Origin: Frankia sp. AgB1.9
GTDB lineage: Bacteria; Actinomycetota; Actinomycetes; Frankiales; Frankiaceae
Length of the DNA stretch: 62,827 nucleotides
Assembly (NCBI RefSeq): GCF_016786355.1
Contig: NZ_JADWYX010000012.1
Span: 54,079 to 116,905, forward strand
Direction of reading: 5' to 3'
Positions 19,375 through 28,468 of this stretch are shown here, in pieces (position 1 is the first letter of the stretch; each line of letters starts with the position of its first letter). Made by a program: the position numbers and the translations under genes. The notes beneath the pieces are model-generated. The model made no database searches. It was not told where the DNA came from and saw only the letters and a program-made list of their open reading frames with translations.

Positions 19375-20050
19375 CGTGCCGGTCTCCGCCGCCCCGCCCC
19401 ACATCGTCGGCCACCCGTACAGCTGAGACTAGGCGAGTGGGCTCGGTCAGCCGATCTTTTCCACACAGAAGGACCTGCATCTCGCGCCATCCCTGCGAAT
19501 GGAGGCTGTCCCGCGCTTCCGCGAGTTCCTCGTCCACGCGCGAACCACGCATCGCAAGCATGACACCCCCAGGTTGGACAACCGGAAGCAGCATGCCGCC
19601 CAACCGCTCCAGGGGCGCCACTGCCCGAGCTACGGCGACATCCCACCGTAGCCCGTCCCGACCCATTCCGACGTCCGGCGCGCGGCCGCGCAACACGGAC
19701 ATCCGACTCGTGGCGCCCAGCGCCTCGACAACTTCCCTTAGGAAGACACACCGGCGCTCCATCGGCTCCAGGAACACGACCCGCAGATCGGGCCGGGCCA
19801 ACGCGAGCGGCACTCCCGGCAGCCCAGCGCCACTGCCAACATCGACGACCGTCACATCGGGTCCGACGGCCTCCGCGACGACGGCGCAGTTGAGCAGATG
19901 CCGATCCCACAGCCGTTCGGTCTCCCGCGGTCCGATCAGCCCGCGTTCCACACCCGCGGTGGCCAGCAACTCGGCGTAGTGGACCGCGTCATCAAGCGCC
20001 GCGCCGAACACCTCGGTCGCGGCGGGCGGGGGCGGCGCCACCACGCTCAC
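19295..20050 (-). CDS. rsmG: 16S rRNA (guanine-N7) methyltransferase RsmG
   Basis: 251 residues. The Rossmann SAM-binding motif VVDVGSGAGLPGVPLAL, FLEPMERRCVFLREVVEALG and VAVARAVAPLERL fit RsmG (GidB), which methylates G527 of 16S rRNA. The C-terminal ~35 residues ([16 protein letters not shown] onward) are charged, low complexity and overlap parA, so they may be a recent extension. GTG start. Confidence 0.93.
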   Translation of the reverse strand: MSVVAPPPPAATEVFGAALDDAVHYAELLATAGVERGLIGPRETERLWDRHLLNCAVVAEAVGPDVTVVDVGSGAGLPGVPLALARPDLRVVFLEPMERRCVFLREVVEALGATSRMSVLRGRAPDVGMGRDGLRWDVAVARAVAPLERLGGMLLPVVQPGGVMLAMRGSRVDEELAEARDSLHSQGWREMQVLLCGKDRLTEPTRLVSAVRVADDVGRGGGDRHDGRQRERRGQTAREQQRRARGRACST

Positions 20051-20281
20051 CGGGTCGCCTCAGGATCGGGCCGAACCAGGGATGAGGACCAGGCCGCAAG
20101 GCAGCCACACAAACGCCGCATCCAACCAGCATCCACGACTCGCGCGGCAACCCGCGCGAAGCCATGCCGACGCGGTCCCGGTGTGCGGATACCTGCGGGC
20201 CCACCTTAGGATCTTGAGTCCGTTTCGCCAACCTTCCGGCTTGTTTGATGTGATTAGAGACGTCTCACGGCCGACCGACCG

Positions 20282-21760
20282 TCATGCCGCCCAGCCCGGT
20301 GTCGGTGACGGCTCAGGTGGCCGACGGGCCTGCATGAGAACGAGCATCGAAGAGTCCCAGCTCAACCGCCCGCCGTCCTGGGTGTGGATCGCGTCCGCCG
20401 GGACACCTCCGACAGCCGCCGTCAGATCCTCCGCCGGGCGGTTCCCCGGATCGAGTCCTGGTGAAGGCAGCACGATCGACCCGTCCGACAACACCGCGAC
20501 GAGCAGCTTGCCGCGCCGTTCGAGGCGGATCCCCTCCTCGTGGACCAGCACATGGTGCCGAGAACACAGCAAAGTCAGGTTCTCCAGGTCTGTCTCGCCC
20601 TCGTCCGCCAGCCACTCCCGAAGGTGGTGGATGTGCAGCCACCGTGTCCGCTCGCAGCCGGGGTACTGACAGATCCCCTGGTCCCGCGCATAGACGGCGT
20701 CCCGCAGCCGAGCCGTCGGGACCCGCTGCCGACGACCCAACGCCAGCGGGCTCCCATCGCCGTCGCGCAGCAGACCTCGGACCAACGCGTCGCAGCCGAA
20801 CCTCGTCAGGACCGCCCGTGGCAGGCCGATTCCCGGCTCGACGTCGCAACGCAGCAGCCCCCGAGCCAGCCGATCGACCAGACTCGTGGAGCTCACTCCC
20901 GTCGTGTCACGTTCCGGAATCTTGTCGCTACTTTCGGGAGCTGCCTCGGTCGAGGGGCCGTTCGGCGCGATCAGGGCCTCGGCGTCGAGGTGGACGGTCA
21001 ACGTGTGCATCGGTGCCATCAGCCGTGGAGCCGGGCGGGAAAGAAACCCATCCGCCAAGGCGACGAGCGCGTCCGCGTCGGCCTGCCGATCCCGCGGGAG
21101 CGCCATGACCTCCGCATCCGTCGGCACCGAGCCCGGCTGACCTTCAGCCGGCGGCGGGCTGGAGTCAGCCAGACTCGCCCGTGCGGCGTCGATCGCGGCC
21201 GCGAGCCGTGCCCCCTCCTCGGCCGTCAGCACCGCTGACAGTCGGAACATCCCCTCCGAGCCGCACTTCCACGACACGCGTCGAGCGGCCCGCTGGACTG
21301 CCGGATCGGCCGTCAACTGGTGATACCGCGGCGCCAACCGCTCGAGTTGGCCTGCCGTGCAGTGCAGCGCGTGGTTCAGCCAGCACCGGTCCGACTCGGT
21401 GTCCGCCACCCGCGCGACCGCGCGCACCTTCGAGTAGGACAGCCGGCCTTCCGCGAACGCCGACCGCACCGACGGAAGCTCCTCAAGCGCCCGCGCCACC
21501 GCGACGTGCTCCTGCGCTGTCCGCACCGACATGCCGCACCGCCAGGCCAGTCAGTGCGCGCAGGAGGCCATCCCCAACCCCGACCAGCCAGCTCGGCGGT
21601 CGAACGCCGCCAGCACCTGCAACATCCGACAGGTCGCGGCGGCGATCCGCCCCGCCCACCCACAGAGCTCCTCTTCCAGCTCCGGCAGCGGTGCCGTCTC
21701 GACGTTCATCGCCGGGCCGCTACTTCCGGAACAGCTCAGCGTCTCGGTTCCAGCAGTCAT
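20282..21760 (-). pseudogene. DUF222/HNH endonuclease (13E12-repeat-like) with in-frame TGA
   Basis: The downstream 416 residues carry a DUF222 region (SVRTAQEHVAVARALEELPS) and a C-terminal HNH nuclease: CQYPGCERTRWLHIHHLREW ending LCSRHHVLVHEEG. Reading upstream in the same frame gives MTAGTETLSC to RAGWSGLGMASCAH, then TGA at 21551-21553, then LAWRCGMSVRTAQEH. Family members carry Trp there, so TGG to TGA is likely. Either the gene is dead, or translation restarts at ATG 21532 to give an N-terminally trimmed protein. Such genes are dispersed, often multicopy in actinobacteria (13E12 family). It breaks the usual rsmG-jag adjacency. Confidence 0.82.
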
Positions 21761-21946
21761 CTCGGACATCCCCACCACCCAGGTCATGGAGTGGATCAAC
21801 TGACAGCACAACCATGGCACATGGATCCGACAATTTCGCAGCTCGGGGGCGGTACTGCAGCGGAGGCCGGGTCGTGGCATCGCGTCGCCGGGCGCCCGTC
21901 GGGGTGGTCTACCGCATCGAGCCATCGATCGTCGCCACGTTGTAAA

Positions 21947-22155
21947 CGATCTCCGCGTTCCGCGGAACGCGGAGGATGACCGGCATACTCGGCCGCTGCC
22001 TCGAAGCGCACGAGGGAGAGCCAGCAAGGCGATCTCCGCGTTCCGCAGAACGCACGGGATGAACGCACGGGATGGCCGCCTCGTTCGGCTGCCGTCTCGG
22101 AACGCGCGAGGAGGGTCCACCAAAACGATCTCCGCGTTCCGCGGAACGCGCAGGA
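21947..22155 (-). repeat. Three palindromic REP-like units
   Basis: Units begin CGATCTCCGCGTTCCGC at 21947, 22030 and 22126. The first holds a perfect 24-bp palindrome (21951-21974) whose core is CGCGTTCCGCGGAACGCG; the second copy is imperfect. Spacer sequences of 60-70 bp are themselves related. The same element occurs three times at 45258-45403 in the other orientation. Confidence 0.75.
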
Positions 22156-22321
22156 TGACCACCTCGCTTCGGCCGCCGCTGATGGAAGCACCTGCAGTTG
22201 AGGGTGGTCGAGGCCCATAGTTGCGCCAGCGCGAGGCTTGGCCCGACCGGCGGGATCAGCAGGCTTCCAGGGTTGAGCCGGCCGCTGGATCCGCCGGCCG
22301 CGGGCTGATCCAGCCGCTCGA

Positions 22322-24937
22322 TCAGCCGGCCGCGGGCCGACAGTGGGCGAGAACGGTCAGGGTCCCAGCCTGGGGAAAGAGGTAGGCCGCGGACGGGCAC
22401 CAGCCGGATCGGCGCAGGTCAGCCAGGTCGAGGCGGGCACCGGTGGCGTCCAGGTCGAAGACGAACAGCAGGAGGCGGCTCGGCGCCGGTGTGTTGGCAT
22501 CGACGGCGGCCGCGGCCTGGCCTACGCCGGGCTGCACGAAGAACACCGTGTCCGATCGGGGGATCCGGGGTGGTTCTCCCGTTGCCCCTGCCGGCCGGGG
22601 CGGTAGGTCTGCGGGGTGACGGGCCGCGTCGTCGCTGGCTTCCATCGAATAGATCCAGCCGGGACGCACCAGTCGGCCGCCGACGACGACCAGATCACCG
22701 GGACGGTAGAGCCGGCGGGCCGCGATGGCGGCGTCGACGGTCAGGTCCAGGCCTCGGAGCCGGTCGCGTTGTTCGTAAAGCCGGCCGTCCTTCGAGGCCG
22801 AGGAAATCTGCGCGGTGGTTCCGGCCACGGCGACCACAGCGACGATTACAACCGCCGACGCGACCGTGGCGACCCGACGAGCGCCAGACCCGCGTCTGGG
22901 ACTGGTGACCCGTGCAGCAGGCGCCTCTCCGTCCGGGCCTGCGGGTCCAACGTCGTTGGCGGACCCACCCGAGCTCGCATCTGCGGCAGATTCGCCGGGG
23001 CCAACCGCTTCGCCGGGTGCAGCGACCCTGTGGGTGCCGACCTGGATCGGAATCTCAGCCGCCGATGCCCCAACCAGGCTGGCGTCGCGAGACTCTGTGC
23101 GTCGAAGGGTGCCATCCGAGCCGAAGATCGCCGCGCGCGCCGCGGCGGCGAGACGTCGCATCAGGGTCGCGGCACCGGTGACGACGACGAGCACGATCAG
23201 CGGGACCAGGAAGAGGTTGGTGCGGGTCGGGCCGAACGGCCAGAACCGTACGGCGCTCGCGGCCAGCATCGCCAGCTGGGCGCCGCCGAGCGCGAGCAAG
23301 ATCATTCTGCCGTCGTGTCGTCTGGCGAGCACCGCGACGCCGGCCAGACCGCAGGCGACGACAGCAGGAGCGAGCACCCAGTACGACGTCCACGAGCCGT
23401 CGGTCGGCGGGTGCAGCAGGCTGGGGTCGTAGCGGTCGATGCCCGGCGGCGTGCCGGTGACGACGTCACGCACCTGGCGCGCGACGAAGGCAAGTCCACC
23501 CGCCGCGCCGCGGTCCGCGAGGAACTGCGCGTCCCAATAGTGTCCGAGCCGCTGGCTGGACTGGTGCCCGACGAAAAAGAATGTGTTGGCCGCCGTCAAA
23601 ACAAGGGCTGGCAAAGCCTCGGCGGCACGCCACGCGCCGGCCACCAGCGCGCTCCCAACCCGGTCCCAGATGCCCCGCGCTTGGGTTTCCGACTGGCCGA
23701 CCGGAGCTGCCCCTGACAGCCGAGCGACGTCTGCGGACCGACCGCGCCACCGATGCTGGGAGGCGGCCTGCTCAGACCGCTGCGGACCGTCCGACCGGGC
23801 AGACGACGCGGGCCGCACACGGGAGTCGAGGGACGGGTCAGGACGACGGGCGCCCCAGGTCGCATACGCCACGAGGATGACGTCGGCCGCCGCCAGCGGA
23901 GCGATGATGAAGATCGCCGGGACCGAGAAAAGGCCGACGACCCCGGCGACGGTCCGCCGTGCCAGCCGCCCCCGGTCCAGGCGACGCGGCCGGCCGCCGT
24001 TGGACCCGCGCGCCTCGCTGCGGTCCCTGGATTCGGTGGAGAGGCCGCCTAGGTCCGCAGCCGCGGTTGTGCCTGGCCTGGCGGCGATGTTAGAGCCTGC
24101 AGCATTGTTGGACCCTGCGCCGGAGTTGCCACCTCCGGGGGCAACGCCGTTCAGCGCGCGATCGTCGGCGAGCCAGAGCAGAACCGCGACGACCGCGGCG
24201 AGGGTCTCGATGGTGTACGGCTTCAACTGGGTGCCGAGGTCGAGAAGGGTGCTGTTCATGCAGATCCACAGCGCGGCGAACGCACCAGCCGGCCGTCCGG
24301 CGAAACGCCCGACCAGGAGGGTGATCCCGACCCCAAGCAGCGGCAGCGCGACAAATCCGGGCAGACGCAGAACCCAGGTGTGCCAGCCGAGTACGTCTCC
24401 GCCGAGCCGTTCCACCACCACCCAGCCGACGGCCGACGGGGTGTTGGCCTTCGCCAGCTCCGGCCAGAAGGTCGCGAGCGGCTCGCTGACGAAATGCCCG
24501 CGCCAGATCTCGTCGTACCAGAACGGTCTGCGCAGGTAGGCGCGCAGCACGATATCGACCGCCACAAGCGCCGCGCCGACGCCACCAGCCCACCAAAGAT
24601 CCGTCCGGGAGACCCGCCGGGCCCGCCGACGACGCGCGCTCGCGGCGGGGACCGGCTCGGCAGTATCTGACGAGACCGGGCCGCCCGAACCGTCGCCCGA
24701 CGAGACCGCACCGGCCGGCGCGGCGCCCGACTCGGCCGGACCAGCCGACGCGAGGCCCAACCCGGCCGCAAAAGCCGGCGCGACGCCCGACTCGACGGGG
24801 CCGCCAGCGCGGTCGCCCGACGAGACCGGACCGACAGGGGAGGCCTCCGATTCGACCAGGACACCCGTTCCGTCGTCCGAGTCGGCCGGGCCGACCGGAG
24901 CGCGATCAGCGGACGACAGAGTGACCCACCACCTCAC
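22322..24937 (-). CDS. Large polytopic membrane protein, GT39/ArnT-like glycosyltransferase fold
   Basis: 871 residues. The first ~120 are a disordered Ser/Gly/Ala/Pro repeat (SSGDRAGGPVES-type). From about 120 there are roughly ten hydrophobic helices, with the typical first-loop acidic motif RRPFWYDEIWRGHF seen in dolichyl-phosphate-mannose-type glycosyltransferases, then LKPYTIETLAAVVAVLLWLA. A ~50-residue Gly/Ser/Arg loop interrupts the membrane part. The C-terminal ~130 residues are soluble. The donor is probably a polyprenyl-phosphate sugar, the acceptor unknown. It sits in the insertion between rsmG and jag. Confidence 0.65.
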   Translation of the reverse strand: MRWWVTLSSADRAPVGPADSDDGTGVLVESEASPVGPVSSGDRAGGPVESGVAPAFAAGLGLASAGPAESGAAPAGAVSSGDGSGGPVSSDTAEPVPAASARRRRARRVSRTDLWWAGGVGAALVAVDIVLRAYLRRPFWYDEIWRGHFVSEPLATFWPELAKANTPSAVGWVVVERLGGDVLGWHTWVLRLPGFVALPLLGVGITLLVGRFAGRPAGAFAALWICMNSTLLDLGTQLKPYTIETLAAVVAVLLWLADDRALNGVAPGGGNSGAGSNNAAGSNIAARPGTTAAADLGGLSTESRDRSEARGSNGGRPRRLDRGRLARRTVAGVVGLFSVPAIFIIAPLAAADVILVAYATWGARRPDPSLDSRVRPASSARSDGPQRSEQAASQHRWRGRSADVARLSGAAPVGQSETQARGIWDRVGSALVAGAWRAAEALPALVLTAANTFFFVGHQSSQRLGHYWDAQFLADRGAAGGLAFVARQVRDVVTGTPPGIDRYDPSLLHPPTDGSWTSYWVLAPAVVACGLAGVAVLARRHDGRMILLALGGAQLAMLAASAVRFWPFGPTRTNLFLVPLIVLVVVTGAATLMRRLAAAARAAIFGSDGTLRRTESRDASLVGASAAEIPIQVGTHRVAAPGEAVGPGESAADASSGGSANDVGPAGPDGEAPAARVTSPRRGSGARRVATVASAVVIVAVVAVAGTTAQISSASKDGRLYEQRDRLRGLDLTVDAAIAARRLYRPGDLVVVGGRLVRPGWIYSMEASDDAARHPADLPPRPAGATGEPPRIPRSDTVFFVQPGVGQAAAAVDANTPAPSRLLLFVFDLDATGARLDLADLRRSGWCPSAAYLFPQAGTLTVLAHCRPAAG

Positions 24938-25089
24938 CAGCCACCAGCAGCCGCATCACCGGCGCCCGCGACGAACCCACGCCAACGTCCAAGGCCGATC
25001 TGCCGACGCGTACCGGGGATCCGAGCCAGTACGTCCCAAGGCTCGGATCCAGGAACACCATCGACGATCGGGCTGCCAAAGATCAGGCG

Positions 25090-25203
25090 TCAGACCGGCA
25101 TGACGACGACGCAGCGGTTCGGCTCTTCGCCCTCGGACTCGCTGCGCACGCCGTCGACGCCGGCGATGACGTCGTGGACGACCTTGCGTTCGAACGGCGT
25201 CAT
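25090..25203 (-). CDS. Jag R3H fragment (C-terminal part of split jag)
   Basis: 37 residues beginning MTPFERKVVHDVIAG and ending SESEGEEPNRCVVVMPV, the standard C-terminal R3H sequence of actinobacterial Jag (R-x3-H is RKVVH). Its ATG overlaps the stop of the upstream part (ATGA), in a different frame. It could be reached by termination-reinitiation, by frameshifting, or be the result of a single-base deletion or sequencing error. Confidence 0.75.
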   Translation of the reverse strand: MTPFERKVVHDVIAGVDGVRSESEGEEPNRCVVVMPV

Positions 25204-25628
25204 GGGCGCGAGAGCTTCTCCTGCTTGCCGCCGTCCACGACCCGCTTGGCCACGTCCGCGGCGAGCTCGCGCAGCTCCGCGCGCCGGCGAGCCCGGTGGC
25301 CACCGACGTCGAGCATCAGCCTGCTGCGCTCGCCGGTCTTCTGCAGCACCGCGAGCCTGGTCAGCTCCTGCAGCGCCTCAAGGGTCTCGCCGTTGGACCC
25401 GATCAGCTTGTCCAGGCCGTCACCGACGACCGCCACGACGGCGCGGCTGCCCTCGACATCCAGGTCGAGGTCGCCGTCCATGTCGACGATGTCGAGCAGG
25501 CCCTCGATGTAGTCGGCGGCGATTTCGCCTTCCTGCTCCAGGGCGGTCAGCCGCTGCTGAGCGCTCGCGGGCTCGTCCACCCGCGCGGCGTCTTCGTCAG
25601 GGCCAACGGCGATGTCAGAACCGCTCAT
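25200..25628 (-). CDS. jag: Jag/KhpB RNA-binding protein, KH part, frameshifted before R3H
   Basis: 142 residues. The KH domain includes VVAVVGDGLDKLIGSNGETL and LEALQELTRLAVLQKTGE; the chain stops at QEKLSRP just where orthologs continue into the R3H domain. One missing base in CGC-CCA-TGA would restore the fusion with the 25090-25203 frame. Jag normally partners YidC and the KhpA/B RNA-binding network in division and elongation control. It is 98 bp after yidC, minus-strand operon. The N-terminus is acidic. Confidence 0.85.
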   Translation of the reverse strand: MSGSDIAVGPDEDAARVDEPASAQQRLTALEQEGEIAADYIEGLLDIVDMDGDLDLDVEGSRAVVAVVGDGLDKLIGSNGETLEALQELTRLAVLQKTGERSRLMLDVGGHRARRRAELRELAADVAKRVVDGGKQEKLSRP

Positions 25629-25726
25629 CAGCGCAACTCCATGGGGTTGGGGACCGCCGTGGGTGGCGGTACGCAATCGGAACGCCGGGTCGAGCCGGCG
25701 ATGGGGGCCGCGAGGCGCGGCAGCGG

Positions 25727-27031
25727 TCACCGCCGGCCGCCGGGTCGCTTCCCCTTGCCGCCGCCGCTGCGCCGCTTCGCGGCCGGACGTGACCCGCCGA
25801 CGTGACGCTGGACTCCGGCCGGGACGGGCCTGGTCGAGTCGGCGGCGGAACCAGCCGCCGGTTCGGCGTCGCTGGACGTGCTCACATCCTGGGCCGCGGG
25901 CGGCGGACCTGCCTCCGCGGCGGCGGGCGGCTGGACCACCCGCTTGGACGTTCCGCCGCGGGGTGACCGGGTGCCGGCCGGTGCCGTGCCGCTGGCGCCG
26001 CTCTTGGCCGCGCCACCGGTCTTGGCCACCGAGCCGCTCTTGGCCGCGGAGCCGTTGACGGAAGGGCCGTCGGCGGCGGGGGTCGCCTTGGTCAGTGTGG
26101 CCGGCTTCGGGGCTGTCTTGCCCTTGGCGCCGGCCCGCGCGCCGGGGGCGGGGCGGGCGCCCGGGGCCGGACGCGGGGGAGTGGGCCGGTCGGACACCGC
26201 GGTGGCGGTGCGGGCCGCGGGCAGCTTGCCGGTTCCGGCTGCTTCCCCGACCGGGGGCATCCGCTTGATGACGAAGAACTGCTGGCCCATGCTCCACAGG
26301 TTGGTGACCAGCCAGTAGATCAGCACGGCGACCGGGAAGCGGAAACCGAAGACGGCCAGCGTGATCGGCGAGCCGTACAGCATGACCTTCTGGACGATCG
26401 CCTGCTGCGGGTCGACGGTCCCGCCGGTGCGGGCCATGATCTGGCGCTGCGTGAAGAACGTCGTCGCGGCCATGAGCAGGATGAGCACGACGCAGACGAT
26501 CTTGATGTGAACGCTGTCCGCGTGCAGCTCGTTCAGCAGGGCCTTCGACGAGTTGAAGTTCGTCGAGAGCGAAATTCCCCAGATCTTCGCCTTTGCGATC
26601 TTCTCGATCGTCGCGCCGGACAGACCGACGCGGTCCACCCACTCCAGCTGACCGTTCTTCGTGACGGGGGCCATGTGGGTGAAGACGTGGAACAGCGAGA
26701 TGAACAGCGGGATCTGCAGGAAGATCGGGAGGCAGCCGAGGAGCGGGTTCCCGTGCTCCTTCTGCAGCTCCATCATCTTCTGGTTCATCTGCTGCTTGTC
26801 GTGCCCATACTTCTCCCGGATCTCCTTGATCCGGGGCTGCATGAGCTGCATCGTCCGCTGCGACTTCACCTGCTTGACGAACAGCGGGAAGATCAGGATG
26901 CGGACACAGACGACGAGCAGGACGACCGAGAACGCCCAGGCGAAGAAGCTGTTCTCGCCGAAGATCGGCCCGAAGCCCTTGTGGAAGAAGACGATCGAGT
27001 TCGCCGCGAGATGGTAAAGCGGATCCAGCAC
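25727..27031 (-). CDS. yidC: Membrane protein insertase YidC/Oxa1
   Basis: 434 residues. The Oxa1 core covers residues ~25-270: FAWAFSVVLLVVCVRILIFP, QRTMQLMQPRIKEIREKYG, NPLLGCLPIFLQIPLFISLF and the later helices to SMGQQFFVIKRMPP. It inserts and folds membrane proteins with or without SecYEG. The C-terminal ~150 residues are a disordered basic Ala/Pro/Gly/Lys tail ending in RRSGGGKGKRPGGRR, suited to ribosome contact. It starts 5 bp after the yidD stop. Confidence 0.95.
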   Translation of the reverse strand: MLDPLYHLAANSIVFFHKGFGPIFGENSFFAWAFSVVLLVVCVRILIFPLFVKQVKSQRTMQLMQPRIKEIREKYGHDKQQMNQKMMELQKEHGNPLLGCLPIFLQIPLFISLFHVFTHMAPVTKNGQLEWVDRVGLSGATIEKIAKAKIWGISLSTNFNSSKALLNELHADSVHIKIVCVVLILLMAATTFFTQRQIMARTGGTVDPQQAIVQKVMLYGSPITLAVFGFRFPVAVLIYWLVTNLWSMGQQFFVIKRMPPVGEAAGTGKLPAARTATAVSDRPTPPRPAPGARPAPGARAGAKGKTAPKPATLTKATPAADGPSVNGSAAKSGSVAKTGGAAKSGASGTAPAGTRSPRGGTSKRVVQPPAAAEAGPPPAAQDVSTSSDAEPAAGSAADSTRPVPAGVQRHVGGSRPAAKRRSGGGKGKRPGGRR

Positions 27032-27035
27032 CGGT

Positions 27036-27407
27036 CTAACTCCTCCAGGCCCCTCGGGCGGACTCTACAGGTACTGGGTCGTACCCACCGCGGGATAGCG
27101 GCTGGCAGCGTAGGAGCCGCCAGCCGGCGAGCAGGCCCCCACGCACGCCACCGTGTATACGAACGGCGGAGAGCGCGTAGACGCTGCAAGATGGATCAAA
27201 TCGGCATGCACCGGCCGACCGGGGTGACCAGACAAGCTGGTAGCCGCGGATGAGCGCGGCGAATACCCAGGCAAGCGGGCCGCGGACAGCACCGGACTGG
27301 TCACGGGCGATCCGAGGCGCACGTTGGCGCAGTGTGGCGGACGCGAGGGCGAGGTCGAGGAGCGCGAGGGGGCCGAGGACGATCCCGGCCCAGGCGAACG
27401 CGATCAT
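27036..27407 (-). CDS. yidD: Membrane insertion efficiency factor YidD
   Basis: 123 residues. The UPF0161 core is [53 protein letters not shown], with three conserved cysteines. The N-terminal ~45 residues are hydrophobic/amphipathic and longer than usual. It helps YidC-dependent insertion. It overlaps the rnpA stop by 4 bp. Confidence 0.9.
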   Translation of the reverse strand: MIAFAWAGIVLGPLALLDLALASATLRQRAPRIARDQSGAVRGPLAWVFAALIRGYQLVWSPRSAGACRFDPSCSVYALSAVRIHGGVRGGLLAGWRLLRCQPLSRGGYDPVPVESARGAWRS

Positions 27408-27799
27408 CGCCGGCTCCGAGGCGGGCGGCCCTGGTCGGCGCGGTCTGGACCGGAGCGCGGCCGTGCCGACCGCACCGCGGCGAAGCCCCGGTCGAGGGCG
27501 AGGCCGAGCTCGGCCGAACTGGCCTCCGCCGCCGCGGGCAGCGCCCGGATGACCAGCAGGGTTCCCGGTGGCACGGAGGCCAGCCGGGACCTGGTCTGCT
27601 CGCGCAGCCGGCGGCGGACCTGGTTGCGGGTCACGGCGGCGCCGACCTTGCGGCTCACCACGAAGCCGGCCCTGGCCGGGCCGGAGTCGTCGGTGCGCAG
27701 AGCGTGGACAACCAGTGGATGGCAGCTGAACCGACGGCCGCCGCGCCCGACCTGGGCATGCTCCGCCCGGGACGCGACCCGGGAACGGGCGGGGAGCAT
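27404..27799 (-). CDS. rnpA: Ribonuclease P protein component
   Basis: 131 residues. The RNP signature [20 protein letters not shown] matches the conserved basic RNR motif region of RnpA, which with RNase P RNA matures tRNA 5' ends. The C-terminal ~25 residues are Arg/Pro-rich. It lies between rpmH and yidD as in nearly all bacteria. Confidence 0.93.
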   Translation of the reverse strand: MLPARSRVASRAEHAQVGRGGRRFSCHPLVVHALRTDDSGPARAGFVVSRKVGAAVTRNQVRRRLREQTRSRLASVPPGTLLVIRALPAAAEASSAELGLALDRGFAAVRSARPRSGPDRADQGRPPRSRR

Positions 27800-27835
27800 G
27801 GGAGGCCGGTAACCGCGCGCCGGCGAGGTCCGCCG

Positions 27836-27973
27836 TCAGGCGGACAGTTCGGCGCGGCCCTTGCGGCGGCGGCCGGAAATGATGGCGCGGCCGGCACGGG
27901 TACGCATCCGCAGCCGGAACCCGTGGGTCTTGGACCGCCGACGGTTGTTCGGCTGGAAGGTGCGCTTGCTCAC
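27836..27973 (-). CDS. rpmH: 50S ribosomal protein L34
   Basis: 45 residues, [19 protein letters not shown] and [17 protein letters not shown], the canonical L34. GTG start; the open frame continues upstream but the family N-terminus is at this codon. First gene of the leftward rpmH-rnpA-yidD-yidC-jag series. Confidence 0.97.
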   Translation of the reverse strand: MSKRTFQPNNRRRSKTHGFRLRMRTRAGRAIISGRRRKGRAELSA

Positions 27974-28468
27974 GTGACGACTCCGTGGTGACAGGCCGCG
28001 GTGCTGACGGGCCGGGACAGGCGGACGGGACACGCGGGCAACACCGCGCGTACTCAGGCTACGCCAACAGCGCCCCGGCTCGCGGCGCGCGGGTCACCGA
28101 CGCGATGCCGGGCCGAGCGCGACGCCGTGGAGAGTGCCGACGGGGGTGGGCTGGCGACACGCCAGCTTACACAGGGCCGGACTACCCAGGACCCGCCGGA
28201 CCGGACAGCACCCACCGCCGGCTGAGTCCGTGGATATGTGGATGCCCACCGTCCGCCCTACCGTGTCGGCGCCACGCCGGATGCGGTGTCATGTCCGTAC
28301 ACAGGTTGTGGACGACTATGTGGAAACCTTGGCGGCACGCCGGGCCCGATCCTCGTCCCACCACCGTGCCCCGGCCGAAGGAGACCCGACCGTGACCGCG
28401 TCGCGGCTCCGCCGGCCACCAGCCGAACCGGCCGACTCATCACTGGCCGACGTATCGAGGAGCACCCC
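27974..28468. promoter_or_regulatory. rpmH-dnaA divergent promoter region
   Basis: 495 bp with no credible gene. Several DnaA-box-like 9-mers on the minus strand lie near the dnaA side: TGTGGATGC (28237), TGTGGACGA (28307), TGTGGAAAC (28319). They suit autoregulation of dnaA. GAGGAG precedes the dnaA start. Confidence 0.5.
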
